This document shows, in pieces, positions 8,338 to 14,282 of a stretch of DNA of 20,738 bases. This stretch comes from JBELMB01 sp042088665 (GTDB taxonomy: Bacteria; Pseudomonadota; Alphaproteobacteria; Rhodobacterales; Rhodobacteraceae), in contig JBELMB010000087.1 in NCBI GenBank assembly GCA_042088665.1, forward strand, positions 1 through 20,738. The letters run 5' to 3'. Positions within the stretch are counted from its first letter, which is position 1. Each line of letters starts with the position of its first letter. Position numbers and translations under genes: made by a program. Under the pieces are notes generated by a model. The model saw nothing but the letters and a program-made list of their open reading frames with translations, was not told where the DNA came from and made no database searches.

Positions 8338-8366
8338 TTTATACCTAGCCTTTTTGTCCAGTTCAC
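8338..8366 (-). promoter_or_regulatory. Probable sigma-70 promoter of the 48-aa protein / 496-aa protein / xerD operon
   Basis: On the minus strand, -10 TATAAA (8343-8338) within a TAGGTATAAA context is preceded by -35 GTGAAC (8366-8361) with a 17-nt spacer. The predicted start near 8331 leaves a leader of about 22 nt carrying the GAGGG ribosome-binding site. The -35 is weak; the -10 is the best in this divergent gap. Confidence 0.45.
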
Positions 8367-8400
8367 GTCATTCACGCAACAGTAAAGCAATGGGCGGCGA

Positions 8401-8973
8401 ATGGCCGAAGTCGTGGATCACAAGGGTTTGATTCTGCACAAGACGATCGTCTTTGTGGGGATGATGGGGGCCGGCAAAACGGCTGTCGGGCGCACGCTGG
8501 CGGCGCAACTGGGCGCCACGTTTCGCGATTCGGACCATGAAATCGAAAAAGCCGCGCAACGCACCATCGCAGAGATCTTTGGCCGCGATGGAGAGGCCTT
8601 CTTTCGGCATAAGGAAACCCAGGTGATCGAGCGTCTTCTGGATGGCACACCGGGTGTCCTGTCGACCGGAGGCGGCGCCTTCATGTCGGAAGCCAACCGC
8701 AAGATCATGTCGGAAAAAGGCGTCTCTGTCTGGCTGAACGCGGATCTTGACCTGCTTTGGGACCGCGTGCGCCACAAGGACACGCGCCCACTGCTGCGCA
8801 CAGCCGACCCCAAGGGCACGCTGCGCGGACTGTATGAAACGCGCGTGCCGGTCTACAGCCGCGCCGACCTGATGGTACGCTCGGAACCGGGCGTGTCGCT
8901 CGAACGGATGGGACACCGCGTGCGAGACGCCCTGTTGGCCGAACGCAGCGACGTGTTGGAGAAAAAACCATGA
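8401..8973 (+). CDS. aroK: Shikimate kinase
   Basis: 190-aa cytoplasmic kinase phosphorylating shikimate at the 3-hydroxyl with ATP, the fifth step of chorismate synthesis. The Walker A loop GMMGAGKT is at residues 20-27, the shikimate-binding DSD at 43-45, Arg69 in FFRHKE, the GGG motif at 90-92, the LID arginine Arg129 (TRPLL) and Arg148 (ETRVPVY). All key residues are present and the length is normal. The start ATG 8401 has only a weak GGGCGG ribosome-binding sequence; a GTG at 8413 is an alternative. The stop overlaps the aroB start as ATGA (8970-8973), showing an aroKB operon with translational coupling. It is divergent from the xerD operon, so the 92-nt gap 8309-8400 must hold both promoters. 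Confidence 0.95.
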   Translation: MAEVVDHKGLILHKTIVFVGMMGAGKTAVGRTLAAQLGATFRDSDHEIEKAAQRTIAEIFGRDGEAFFRHKETQVIERLLDGTPGVLSTGGGAFMSEANRKIMSEKGVSVWLNADLDLLWDRVRHKDTRPLLRTADPKGTLRGLYETRVPVYSRADLMVRSEPGVSLERMGHRVRDALLAERSDVLEKKP

Positions 8974-10082
8974 TCGAAACGGTGTCGGTGCCGCTGCCCG
9001 GGCGGGAATATGATGTGCGCATCGGGTCAGGTCTGCTGGACCGCGCGGGCGAAGAGATCGCGCCGCTGCTCAAACGCCCCCGCGTGGCGATTGTCAGCGA
9101 TGCCACCGTGGCCGCGGCGCATCTGGACAGCATCCAGACCGCCCTGCGCGCCGCCGGAATCGAAAGCGTGGCCCGTGCCTTGCCCCCCGGTGAGGCCACC
9201 AAGAGCTGGACCCATTTCACCCATTGCGTGGAATGGTTGCTGGACGCGCAAGTGGAACGCCGTGACGTTGTCATCGCCCTTGGCGGTGGTGTGATCGGCG
9301 ATCTGGTGGGATTCGCCGCGGCGGTCTTGCGGCGGGGCGTGCGGTTTGTGCAGGTGCCCACCTCGCTTCTGGCGCAGGTCGACAGCTCTGTGGGTGGCAA
9401 GACCGGCATCAACACGCCGCAGGGCAAGAACCTCGTGGGCGCCTTTCACCAGCCCGCGCTGGTTCTGGCGGATATCGACGTGCTGGGCACGCTGACACCG
9501 CGGGATTTCCGCGCGGGCATGGGCGAAGTGGTCAAATACGGGTTGCTCGGTGACGCAGATTTCTTTGCCTGGCTTGAGGACAATTCCGCCGAGCTCATCA
9601 AGGGCGATCGCAAGCTGCGCCAATACGCGGTCAGACGCTCCGTCGAGATGAAGGCAGAGATCGTGTTGCGCGACGAGACAGAGCAGGGCGACCGCGCCCT
9701 GTTGAACCTCGGCCATACCTTCTGCCACGCGCTGGAGGCCGCAACCGGCTATTCCGACAGGCTCTTGCATGGCGAAGGGGTGGCGATTGGCTGCGCATTG
9801 GCCTTTGAGCTGTCTTCGCGGCTTGGGCTTTGCGCGCAAGAGGATCCCAGCCGGGTGCGGGCGCTGCTGTCATCCGTGGGGATGAAATGCGACCTTGCGG
9901 ATATCCCGGGCAAGCTGCCGAACGCAGATGCGCTGCTGGATCTCATGGCGCAGGACAAGAAGGTGATCGATGGACAGTTGCGCTTTATCCTCGCGCGGGG
10001 GATCGGGCGTTCCTTTGTGACGGCAGATGTGCCCCGTGACGCTGTTCGGACCTTGCTGAAGGATCAATTGGCCGCGCGCTGA
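8970..10082 (+). CDS. aroB: 3-dehydroquinate synthase
   Basis: 370-aa NAD- and metal-dependent enzyme converting DAHP to 3-dehydroquinate, the second step of the shikimate pathway. The NAD-binding GGGVIGDLVGF (about 105-115) and the VPTSLLAQVDSSVGGKTGIN stretch (129-148) are hallmark motifs. The metal ligands are Glu186 (GEVVKYG), His249 (NLGHTFCHALE) and His267 (LLHGEGVAIG). Length fits the family. The ATG lies in the ATGA overlap with aroK, so the two are produced together, placing two non-consecutive steps of one pathway in one operon, as in many proteobacteria. A convergent M50 protease gene follows after a 69-nt gap with only a weak 5-bp hairpin, so no clear terminator was found. Confidence 0.97.
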   Translation: MIETVSVPLPGREYDVRIGSGLLDRAGEEIAPLLKRPRVAIVSDATVAAAHLDSIQTALRAAGIESVARALPPGEATKSWTHFTHCVEWLLDAQVERRDVVIALGGGVIGDLVGFAAAVLRRGVRFVQVPTSLLAQVDSSVGGKTGINTPQGKNLVGAFHQPALVLADIDVLGTLTPRDFRAGMGEVVKYGLLGDADFFAWLEDNSAELIKGDRKLRQYAVRRSVEMKAEIVLRDETEQGDRALLNLGHTFCHALEAATGYSDRLLHGEGVAIGCALAFELSSRLGLCAQEDPSRVRALLSSVGMKCDLADIPGKLPNADALLDLMAQDKKVIDGQLRFILARGIGRSFVTADVPRDAVRTLLKDQLAAR

Positions 10083-10151
10083 TACAGGGGTGGTGTCGGA
10101 TTTCCTGTCCGATCACATGAGCTTTGGGACACAAGTATCTGTAAAGTGGTG

Positions 10152-11216
10152 TTATCCGCGCTCGCGCAGCACCATCAGCTCGCCGATATTCTCGGCTGTG
10201 ACATAGCCCAGCACATGGCCGTTCCTGTCCACCGCGGCCACCGCGGGCGCCGCCTGCAACGCGTCCAACGCCTGCCCAAGCGGCGCCGCGAGGGGCAGGG
10301 TGGGCACGTCATGCGCCATCACCTCTGACACAAGACGCGAAGTCTCGCCCTCGGCCATGGCCCGGAACAGCGCCTGCCGCGTGAGAAATCCACACAAGTG
10401 GCCCGCGTCGTCCAGCACCGGGAATTCATGCTGCGTGGTGCGGATCAGGACCTGCCCCGCAAGTTGCAACGGGTCTGTGGGCGACAAGGCCTCAAAACTG
10501 GTGATCGTCGCATCACGAACCCTGAGCCCCGCCGCAATGTCACGCCGGGCCACCGCGCTCGCCTCGCCCTGGGCCGCCAGAAAGATGAAGACGGCGATCA
10601 GGACCAGCAGCAGGTTGCCTGACATGAGCCCCCATGCCGCAAAACCCAAGGCCGCAATCTGCCCGGCCACCGCCGCGATCCGCGTCGCCTGCACCCGGTC
10701 CATCGAAAAGGTCAGCAGCGCGCGCAACACACGCCCCCCATCCATTGGAAAGGCGGGGATCATGTTGAACAGCGCAAGGGCAAGGTTCACCATGGCCAAC
10801 TGCCCAAGAAAGTTGTCGTCCGCGGTGGGACCGGCCAGCGCCTCGGCCCCGCCGCTTGCGCCGAAGGCCAGCAGTATGCCCCAGATCCCCATGTTCACCG
10901 CCGGTCCCGCAAGAGAGACGGCGATTTCGTGGTAGGGCCGCTCCGGCATGCGTTCCAGCCGGGCCACTCCACCGATCGGCAAAAGCGTGATATCGGGTGT
11001 CCGGATGCCATATCGACGCGCCATGAGGGCATGGCCGTATTCATGCGCAAGGACGCAGGCAAACAGCGCCAGCACGAACAACATGCTGTCCACAGCTGCC
11101 GTCATGCCCCCCTGACCAAAGGCCGTCCAGCCGATCCAGCCCAGCAGCAAGAGAAAGGTGACATGCACCCGCAGTTGCGAGCCCAGCAAACGGCCAATGG
11201 GAAAGGACCATGACAT
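10152..11216 (-). CDS. M50-family (site-2 protease type) membrane metalloprotease with CBS pair
   Basis: 354-aa intramembrane-type zinc protease. The start MSWSFPIGRLLGSQLRVH at ATG 11216 is preceded by GGAGAG. The zinc motif HEYGH is at residues 58-62 in a hydrophobic segment, and the second motif NMIPAFPMDGGR is at 151-162 with Asp159 as third ligand. There are about five to six hydrophobic segments in residues 18-215. The C-terminal third (about 228-350) looks like two CBS motifs, which in related proteins bind adenine nucleotides and may gate activity. This matches the SpoIVFB-like/rhizobial M50-CBS group of unknown substrate. It stands alone on its strand: upstream lies the ssb terminator, downstream the convergent aroB. 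Confidence 0.9.
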   Translation of the reverse strand: MSWSFPIGRLLGSQLRVHVTFLLLLGWIGWTAFGQGGMTAAVDSMLFVLALFACVLAHEYGHALMARRYGIRTPDITLLPIGGVARLERMPERPYHEIAVSLAGPAVNMGIWGILLAFGASGGAEALAGPTADDNFLGQLAMVNLALALFNMIPAFPMDGGRVLRALLTFSMDRVQATRIAAVAGQIAALGFAAWGLMSGNLLLVLIAVFIFLAAQGEASAVARRDIAAGLRVRDATITSFEALSPTDPLQLAGQVLIRTTQHEFPVLDDAGHLCGFLTRQALFRAMAEGETSRLVSEVMAHDVPTLPLAAPLGQALDALQAAPAVAAVDRNGHVLGYVTAENIGELMVLRERG

Positions 11217-11364
11217 TCAGCGGCTCTCCGAACGCGGCTTTGCGGTGTAATACAACCATAGGGCACAGCGACTGACATGGAACCCAAATGCCCCGGATCA
11301 TCGCGTTTGGACGAAAGGTCGCGGGTTCGGAGCCGAACGTCGCAGCGCTCGGCGCGCATGAAAA

Positions 11365-11388
11365 AGGCGTCCATGAAACTGGACGCCT
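11365..11388 (-). terminator. Intrinsic terminator of ssb
   Basis: Perfect 9-bp stem AGGCGTCCA / TGGACGCCT around a 6-nt loop, 33 nt past the ssb stop codon. On the minus strand the stem runs into five T (complement of 11361-11365). A textbook rho-independent terminator that separates ssb from the M50 gene. Confidence 0.9.
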
Positions 11389-11420
11389 GATCTGTCAGTC
11401 ACTTGTGAGAACCACAGGGG

Positions 11421-11966
11421 TCAGAACGGGATTTCGTCATCCATGTCACGTGCCGGTGCGCGCGCAGGAGCGCCACCGCCGCCACTGGTACCACCGCCAC
11501 TGGGGCCACCGCCGCCATACCCGCCATCGTCATAGCCGCCACGGTCGTCGTAACCGCCGCCACCGCCACCGCCGCCTCCGCCGTAGCTACCACCGCCACC
11601 GCCGCCGCCTTCGCTGCGGCCGTCAAGCAGGGTCAGCTCGCCGCGGTAGGGACGCAGCACGACCTCGGTGGAATAGCGGTCCTGACCGGATTGGTCCTGC
11701 CACTTGCGGGTCTCCAGCTGGCCCTCGATGTAGACCTTGGAACCCTTGCGCAGATACTGCTCTGCGATCCGTGCCAGCGGTTCGGAAAAGATCGCGACGG
11801 AATGCCATTCCGTCCGCTCCCGGCGCTCACCGGTGTTGCGATCCTTCCAGTTTTCCGACGTGGCGATGCGCAGATTGCAGACCTTGCCCCCGTTCTGAAA
11901 GGTGCGCACCTCTGGGTCTCGCCCCAGATTGCCCACGATGATCACCTTGTTGACGGAACCTGCCAT
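11421..11966 (-). CDS. ssb: Single-stranded DNA-binding protein
   Basis: 181-aa SSB for replication, repair and recombination. It begins MAGSVNKVIIVGNLGRDPEV and the OB-fold covers residues 1-115, with the typical WKDRNTGERRERTEWHSV block at 40-57. Residues 120-165 form a glycine-rich linker with Tyr and Asp interruptions. The conserved acidic tip MDDEIPF (175-181) binds partner proteins such as RecO, RecQ, exonuclease I and PriA in well-studied bacteria. The linker is longer and more purely glycine than in E. coli but common in alphaproteobacteria. It is divergent from the lytic transglycosylase gene and followed by its own strong terminator, so it is likely monocistronic. I looked for an alphaproteobacterial LexA box (GTTC-N7-GTTC) upstream and saw none. 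Confidence 0.97.
   Translation of the reverse strand: MAGSVNKVIIVGNLGRDPEVRTFQNGGKVCNLRIATSENWKDRNTGERRERTEWHSVAIFSEPLARIAEQYLRKGSKVYIEGQLETRKWQDQSGQDRYSTEVVLRPYRGELTLLDGRSEGGGGGGGSYGGGGGGGGGGYDDRGGYDDGGYGGGGPSGGGTSGGGGAPARAPARDMDDEIPF
11472..11609 (-). repeat. Low-complexity GGN repeat encoding the SSB glycine linker
   Basis: Runs of GGC/GGT codons for about 45 residues of Gly-rich linker, seen as repeated ccgccgcc/ccaccgcc on the plus strand. Such tracts commonly vary in length between strains by slippage and can be misassembled from short reads. Confidence 0.8.
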
Positions 11967-12065
11967 GTCTCTTCCTCTCGAATCGCATCAGCGAATGTCT
12001 GCCGAGATTATACCAAGGCCTGATGCTCGACAAACAAGCCGCGCTTGCGCAGCGCCGGGCCTCTG

Positions 12066-12091
12066 GCGATTTGAGCAAAAATCGCTATAGT
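12066..12091 (+). promoter_or_regulatory. Inverted repeat abutting a TATAGT -10-like box before the lytic transglycosylase gene
   Basis: GCGATTT (12066-12072), 6-nt loop, AAATCGC (12079-12085), directly followed by TATAGT (12086-12091), 34 nt ahead of the ATG at 12125. A match to -35 at the right spacing is poor (CTGGCG), so the element could be an activator or repressor site or chance. Confidence 0.35.
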
Positions 12092-12124
12092 CTCCCGCAA
12101 TGGTACCGTTCGGAAAGGTGCAGC

Positions 12125-12769
12125 ATGCCTGGGGGTGTGAAAGCAGTGTTTTGGAAGGGCGTATTGAGTGTCGGCGCGGTCAGTCTTGCCGCCGGTTTGA
12201 TGATGGTGGGGGCGGCGCAGGCCGAATTGCTCTCGACCAAGGGGCGTGGATCCCTGTTTTCCAGCCAGTTGCAGGTCTTGGACAGCCGCGCCGCGCAGCA
12301 ATACAACAATTCGATCCGGCTCAAGCCGCCAAAAGTGGTCACGCCCACGAAATGGGGCAATGAAACCGGCGACGAAGGGCAAGTTCCCAGCTACCGCGGC
12401 CGCTACAAGGGACCTTACCTTGACCTGGCCCGTGCCGCGGCCCGCCAACATGGCATTCCCGAGGATCTGTTCCTGCGCCTCGTGATGCAGGAATCGCGGT
12501 TCAACCCCAAGGCGAAGTCGCACAAGGGCGCCATCGGGCTGGCGCAACTGATGCCCGGCACTGCCGCGGAACTGGGCGTCGACCCGCATGATCCGGTGCA
12601 GAACCTCGAAGGCGGGGCGCGCTATCTGAAGATCCAGTTCAAGAAGTTCGGCAGCTGGCGGCTTGCGCTTGCGGCCTATAACGCCGGGCCGGGCGCGGTG
12701 AAGAAACACGGCGGCGTGCCGCCCTTCCGCGAGACCCGGAAATACGTGAAGAAGATCTGGGGAAGTTGA
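12125..12769 (+). CDS. Exported lytic transglycosylase (SLT domain, family 1)
   Basis: 214-aa peptidoglycan lytic transglycosylase that cleaves the MurNAc-GlcNAc bond to form 1,6-anhydro ends. ATG 12125 has GGAAAGG upstream and opens a signal peptide that ends near AAQA-ELLS at about residue 33; a 34-residue upstream extension lacks this. The SLT domain spans about 95-214: catalytic Glu123 in MQESRFNP, GLAQLMPGTA at 138-147, and AYNAGPGAV at 184-192. It is the minimal SLT type with no LysM or other wall-binding module; residues 34-90 are an unassigned spacer. A short periplasmic LT of this kind often serves remodelling or secretion-apparatus insertion, but no secretion genes are close. It is divergent from ssb. 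Confidence 0.93.
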   Translation: MPGGVKAVFWKGVLSVGAVSLAAGLMMVGAAQAELLSTKGRGSLFSSQLQVLDSRAAQQYNNSIRLKPPKVVTPTKWGNETGDEGQVPSYRGRYKGPYLDLARAAARQHGIPEDLFLRLVMQESRFNPKAKSHKGAIGLAQLMPGTAAELGVDPHDPVQNLEGGARYLKIQFKKFGSWRLALAAYNAGPGAVKKHGGVPPFRETRKYVKKIWGS

Positions 12770-12874
12770 CCCGCGCCCGATCCGAAAAGTTTAGATTCAT
12801 AAGATTTTCGCGACTTTGAGTTCACGGTTTGTCCCGAAATCACGGGGGTCGGCCGTTTTGATGCGCCAGAGCTC

Positions 12875-12894
12875 AAAAAGCGCCTCTCAGGCGC
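12875..12894 (-). terminator. Intrinsic-terminator-like hairpin, minus strand
   Basis: GCGCCT, GAG loop, AGGCGC and then TTTTT on the minus strand. There is no minus-strand protein gene upstream of it until beyond 14283, so it probably ends a short RNA starting in this gap. Confidence 0.6.
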
Positions 12895-12960
12895 GGCAAA
12901 CACCTGATAAAGGTCAGTTTTCGACGCAGCGACACTTTGTTTCAAAGCCTGAGAGGTCGG
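12875..12960 (-). ncRNA. Candidate minus-strand small RNA (unknown)
   Basis: Read on the minus strand, CCTCTCAGGC (12956-12947) can pair over 10 bp with GCCTGAGAGG (12892-12883). Between them are a small hairpin TTTG-AAA-CAAA (12946-12936) and ACCT/AGGT. The 3' part also forms a local terminator, GCGCCT-GAG-AGGCGC (12894-12880), followed by five T (12879-12875). The long stem and the terminator share bases and exclude each other. Upstream, TTGCAT (12995-12990) and CTTAAG (12972-12967) are 17 nt apart and predict a start near 12960, right before the stem; the -10 is poor. No annotated family is recognised. Expression is not shown by sequence. Confidence 0.4.
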
Positions 12961-13034
12961 GCATCCCTTAAGGCTCGGTTATTGCTTTGATGCAATTCTG
13001 CCTGTGACAGACCACTGTTCGCGGGTATCGGCTC

Positions 13035-13982
13035 ATGCACCCTAACGTCATTGGCAAACGAGGCGGTCGGTTTCTGGCCGGACTGTTGGTGGTGTGGCTC
13101 ACTGCCTTGCCCGCTTTTGCGCAATCATGCCAGGTCCCCGGGCCGCTCTTGTCGCTGGCGCGCAGCCTCGCGGCGGTCAGCAATTCGACACAGCCCGTCA
13201 CGCCAGCCCAGGCCAGCCGCATCGCCAGCCAGATGGACCGTCTGTCCGAACGCCGCATGCTGCGCGATCTGGAAGAGGCGGGCCTGCAAAGCCTCGCAGG
13301 GCTCGCGCTCGACCTCATGGCAGAGGGGGAACGCCTGTCATCCAGCGGAACCGGGTTCGACGCGCGCCGCCTGAACGACATGCTGAGCGAATTCGACACC
13401 CAGGCGACGATTTCCTGTGACAGCATCGAAGAGGGGATCTTTCAGAAGATTCAGCAAGAACGGCTGGGGGGCATCTTTACCGAGAAAGGGGTCAAATGGC
13501 AGGAAGTCGAAAAAGCCATCGAAGAAGAGAAGGTCGCCAGCCTGGCCTTGTTGTTCTCGGCCGTCGCCATCGTGATCGGGACACTCTACCTGATTGATTC
13601 CACGATACGATGGGTCATGGCTCTGGTCTACAACCGCAAGGTCTGCCGTATTCCAGCCGACCTGAAGGTGCGTGGACACAGGATCGAAGGGCTGGTCGTG
13701 ACCCTTGGACGTGGCGGCTTTCGCTTCCACGCACTGGATCATGTGGCTTTTGACGCGGCTTTGGACACCCTCTCGGCGGTCCCGGCAGAGGTCCATATCG
13801 AAGATGCGGACCCCTTGTCCTGTACCCTCAGCCGGACGCATGAGGTCGAGGCCGATTTCAGGCTGGAGACACCCATCCGCATCCGCAAACAGCGCGCCCT
13901 TCTTCTGATGTCCACGATCTCCCCCTTCTACGTACCGCGCTCGCGCGATGGCGGTGAGGAAGTCACGAAATCGGTGGTTTGA
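13035..13982 (+). CDS. Single-pass membrane protein with degenerate PilZ-like cytoplasmic domain
   Basis: 315 aa, not assigned to a named family. Residues 1-30 look like a signal peptide (VVWLTALPAFAQ). Residues 31-167 are helical and polar with two cysteines (Cys32, Cys128) that could form a disulfide outside the membrane. A single hydrophobic helix at about 168-188 follows. Residues 200-300 contain RKVCRIPADL at the start, then VVTLGRGGFRF about 20 residues later; spacing and pattern resemble the R-x3-R and (D/N)-x-S-x-x-G motifs of the c-di-GMP-binding PilZ fold, although the Asp/Asn and Ser are replaced. With one helix after a cleaved signal, this part would face the cytoplasm, where PilZ domains act. 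c-di-GMP binding is therefore conceivable but not established. It stands alone between non-coding stretches. Confidence 0.65.
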   Translation: MHPNVIGKRGGRFLAGLLVVWLTALPAFAQSCQVPGPLLSLARSLAAVSNSTQPVTPAQASRIASQMDRLSERRMLRDLEEAGLQSLAGLALDLMAEGERLSSSGTGFDARRLNDMLSEFDTQATISCDSIEEGIFQKIQQERLGGIFTEKGVKWQEVEKAIEEEKVASLALLFSAVAIVIGTLYLIDSTIRWVMALVYNRKVCRIPADLKVRGHRIEGLVVTLGRGGFRFHALDHVAFDAALDTLSAVPAEVHIEDADPLSCTLSRTHEVEADFRLETPIRIRKQRALLLMSTISPFYVPRSRDGGEEVTKSVV

Positions 13983-14004
13983 GCCCAGGGTGGTTTGAGC
14001 CCAG
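13973..14004 (+). repeat. Perfect 16-bp tandem duplication over the stop codon
   Basis: GGTGGTTTGAGCCCAG occurs twice head to tail (13973-13988 and 13989-14004). The first copy contains the TGA stop of the PilZ-like gene (13980-13982); the second is entirely downstream, so the protein is unaffected. Confidence 0.9.
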
Positions 14005-14282
14005 GGATGCCTGTTGCGACGCCAGATACAGGTCCAGGGCCAACGGGCCCCGAAAGCAGTTCCAAAGCAACAGTTTGCATCACAATCACACCGCCTCCAG
14101 CGGGTGCCCGAGCGTCGCGCCCCGAACGGGGGGCGCAGGCCTGTCCTGCGACCAGCCCCGGGGGGCATCGAGCAAGATCAGACAAAACGCAAAACCAAAG
14201 CGCACTGGACAGGCGCGCCCCCTTTGTCGGGATCAAAAATGGCCTTTCAGAGCGCCCCGAACGGTGACCGCCGTGGGCCTTC
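13983..14282. other. 300-nt gap between convergent genes
   Basis: Holds the second copy of the 16-bp duplication and a GC-rich hairpin GCGCCCC/GGGGCGC (14117-14123 and 14130-14136, loop 6). The hairpin has no T-run on either strand. Several open frames cross the region but have no ribosome-binding site or recognisable product, and I see no RNA gene. Confidence 0.5.
14117..14136. terminator. GC-rich hairpin between convergent genes
   Basis: Perfect 7-bp stem with a 6-nt loop placed between the ends of the PilZ-like and ClpP-like genes. Without a T-run it is at best a weak bidirectional terminator. Confidence 0.25.

Larger units (their letters stand above)
12770..13034. other. Non-coding gap with candidate structured RNA
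   Basis: 265 nt between two plus-strand genes. 12780-12830 is unusually A+T-rich for this window and contains a long-loop inverted repeat CGAAAA/TTTTCG (12783-12788, 12805-12810). 12875-12960 carries nested inverted repeats and a minus-strand terminator, listed separately as a candidate small RNA. No open frame with coding character was found. Confidence 0.6.

Noticed and set aside
10095..10113. Terminator between aroB and the M50 gene
   Set aside because: TCGGA/TCCGA forms only a 5-bp stem with no T-run on either strand, within chance expectation for this composition.
11320..11360. tRNA-like GCGGGTTCGGAGCC sequence
   Set aside because: It resembles a T-arm by eye, but the paired bases form only a 6-bp hairpin with a 2-nt loop; there is no acceptor stem, D-arm or anticodon arm.
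11967..12124. LexA/SOS box between ssb and the lytic transglycosylase gene
   Set aside because: No GTTC-N7-GTTC or reverse-complement match was seen on either strand.
12783..12810. Terminator after the lytic transglycosylase gene (CGAAAA/TTTTCG)
   Set aside because: The stem is AT-rich with a 16-nt loop and is followed by CGACTTTG, so it is a poor intrinsic terminator.
12880..12975. Possible thiamine-pyrophosphate riboswitch on the plus strand (ACCTGAT and CCTGAGA words)
   Set aside because: The TPP aptamer needs CUGAGA before ACCUGAU; here the order is reversed, the P3 and P5 partners are absent, and the downstream gene is not a thiamine gene.
13928..14282. Small genes in the convergent gap after the PilZ-like gene
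   Set aside because: Open frames exist on both strands but lack ribosome-binding sites, partly overlap the upstream gene in antisense, and their translations show no signal peptide or domain.
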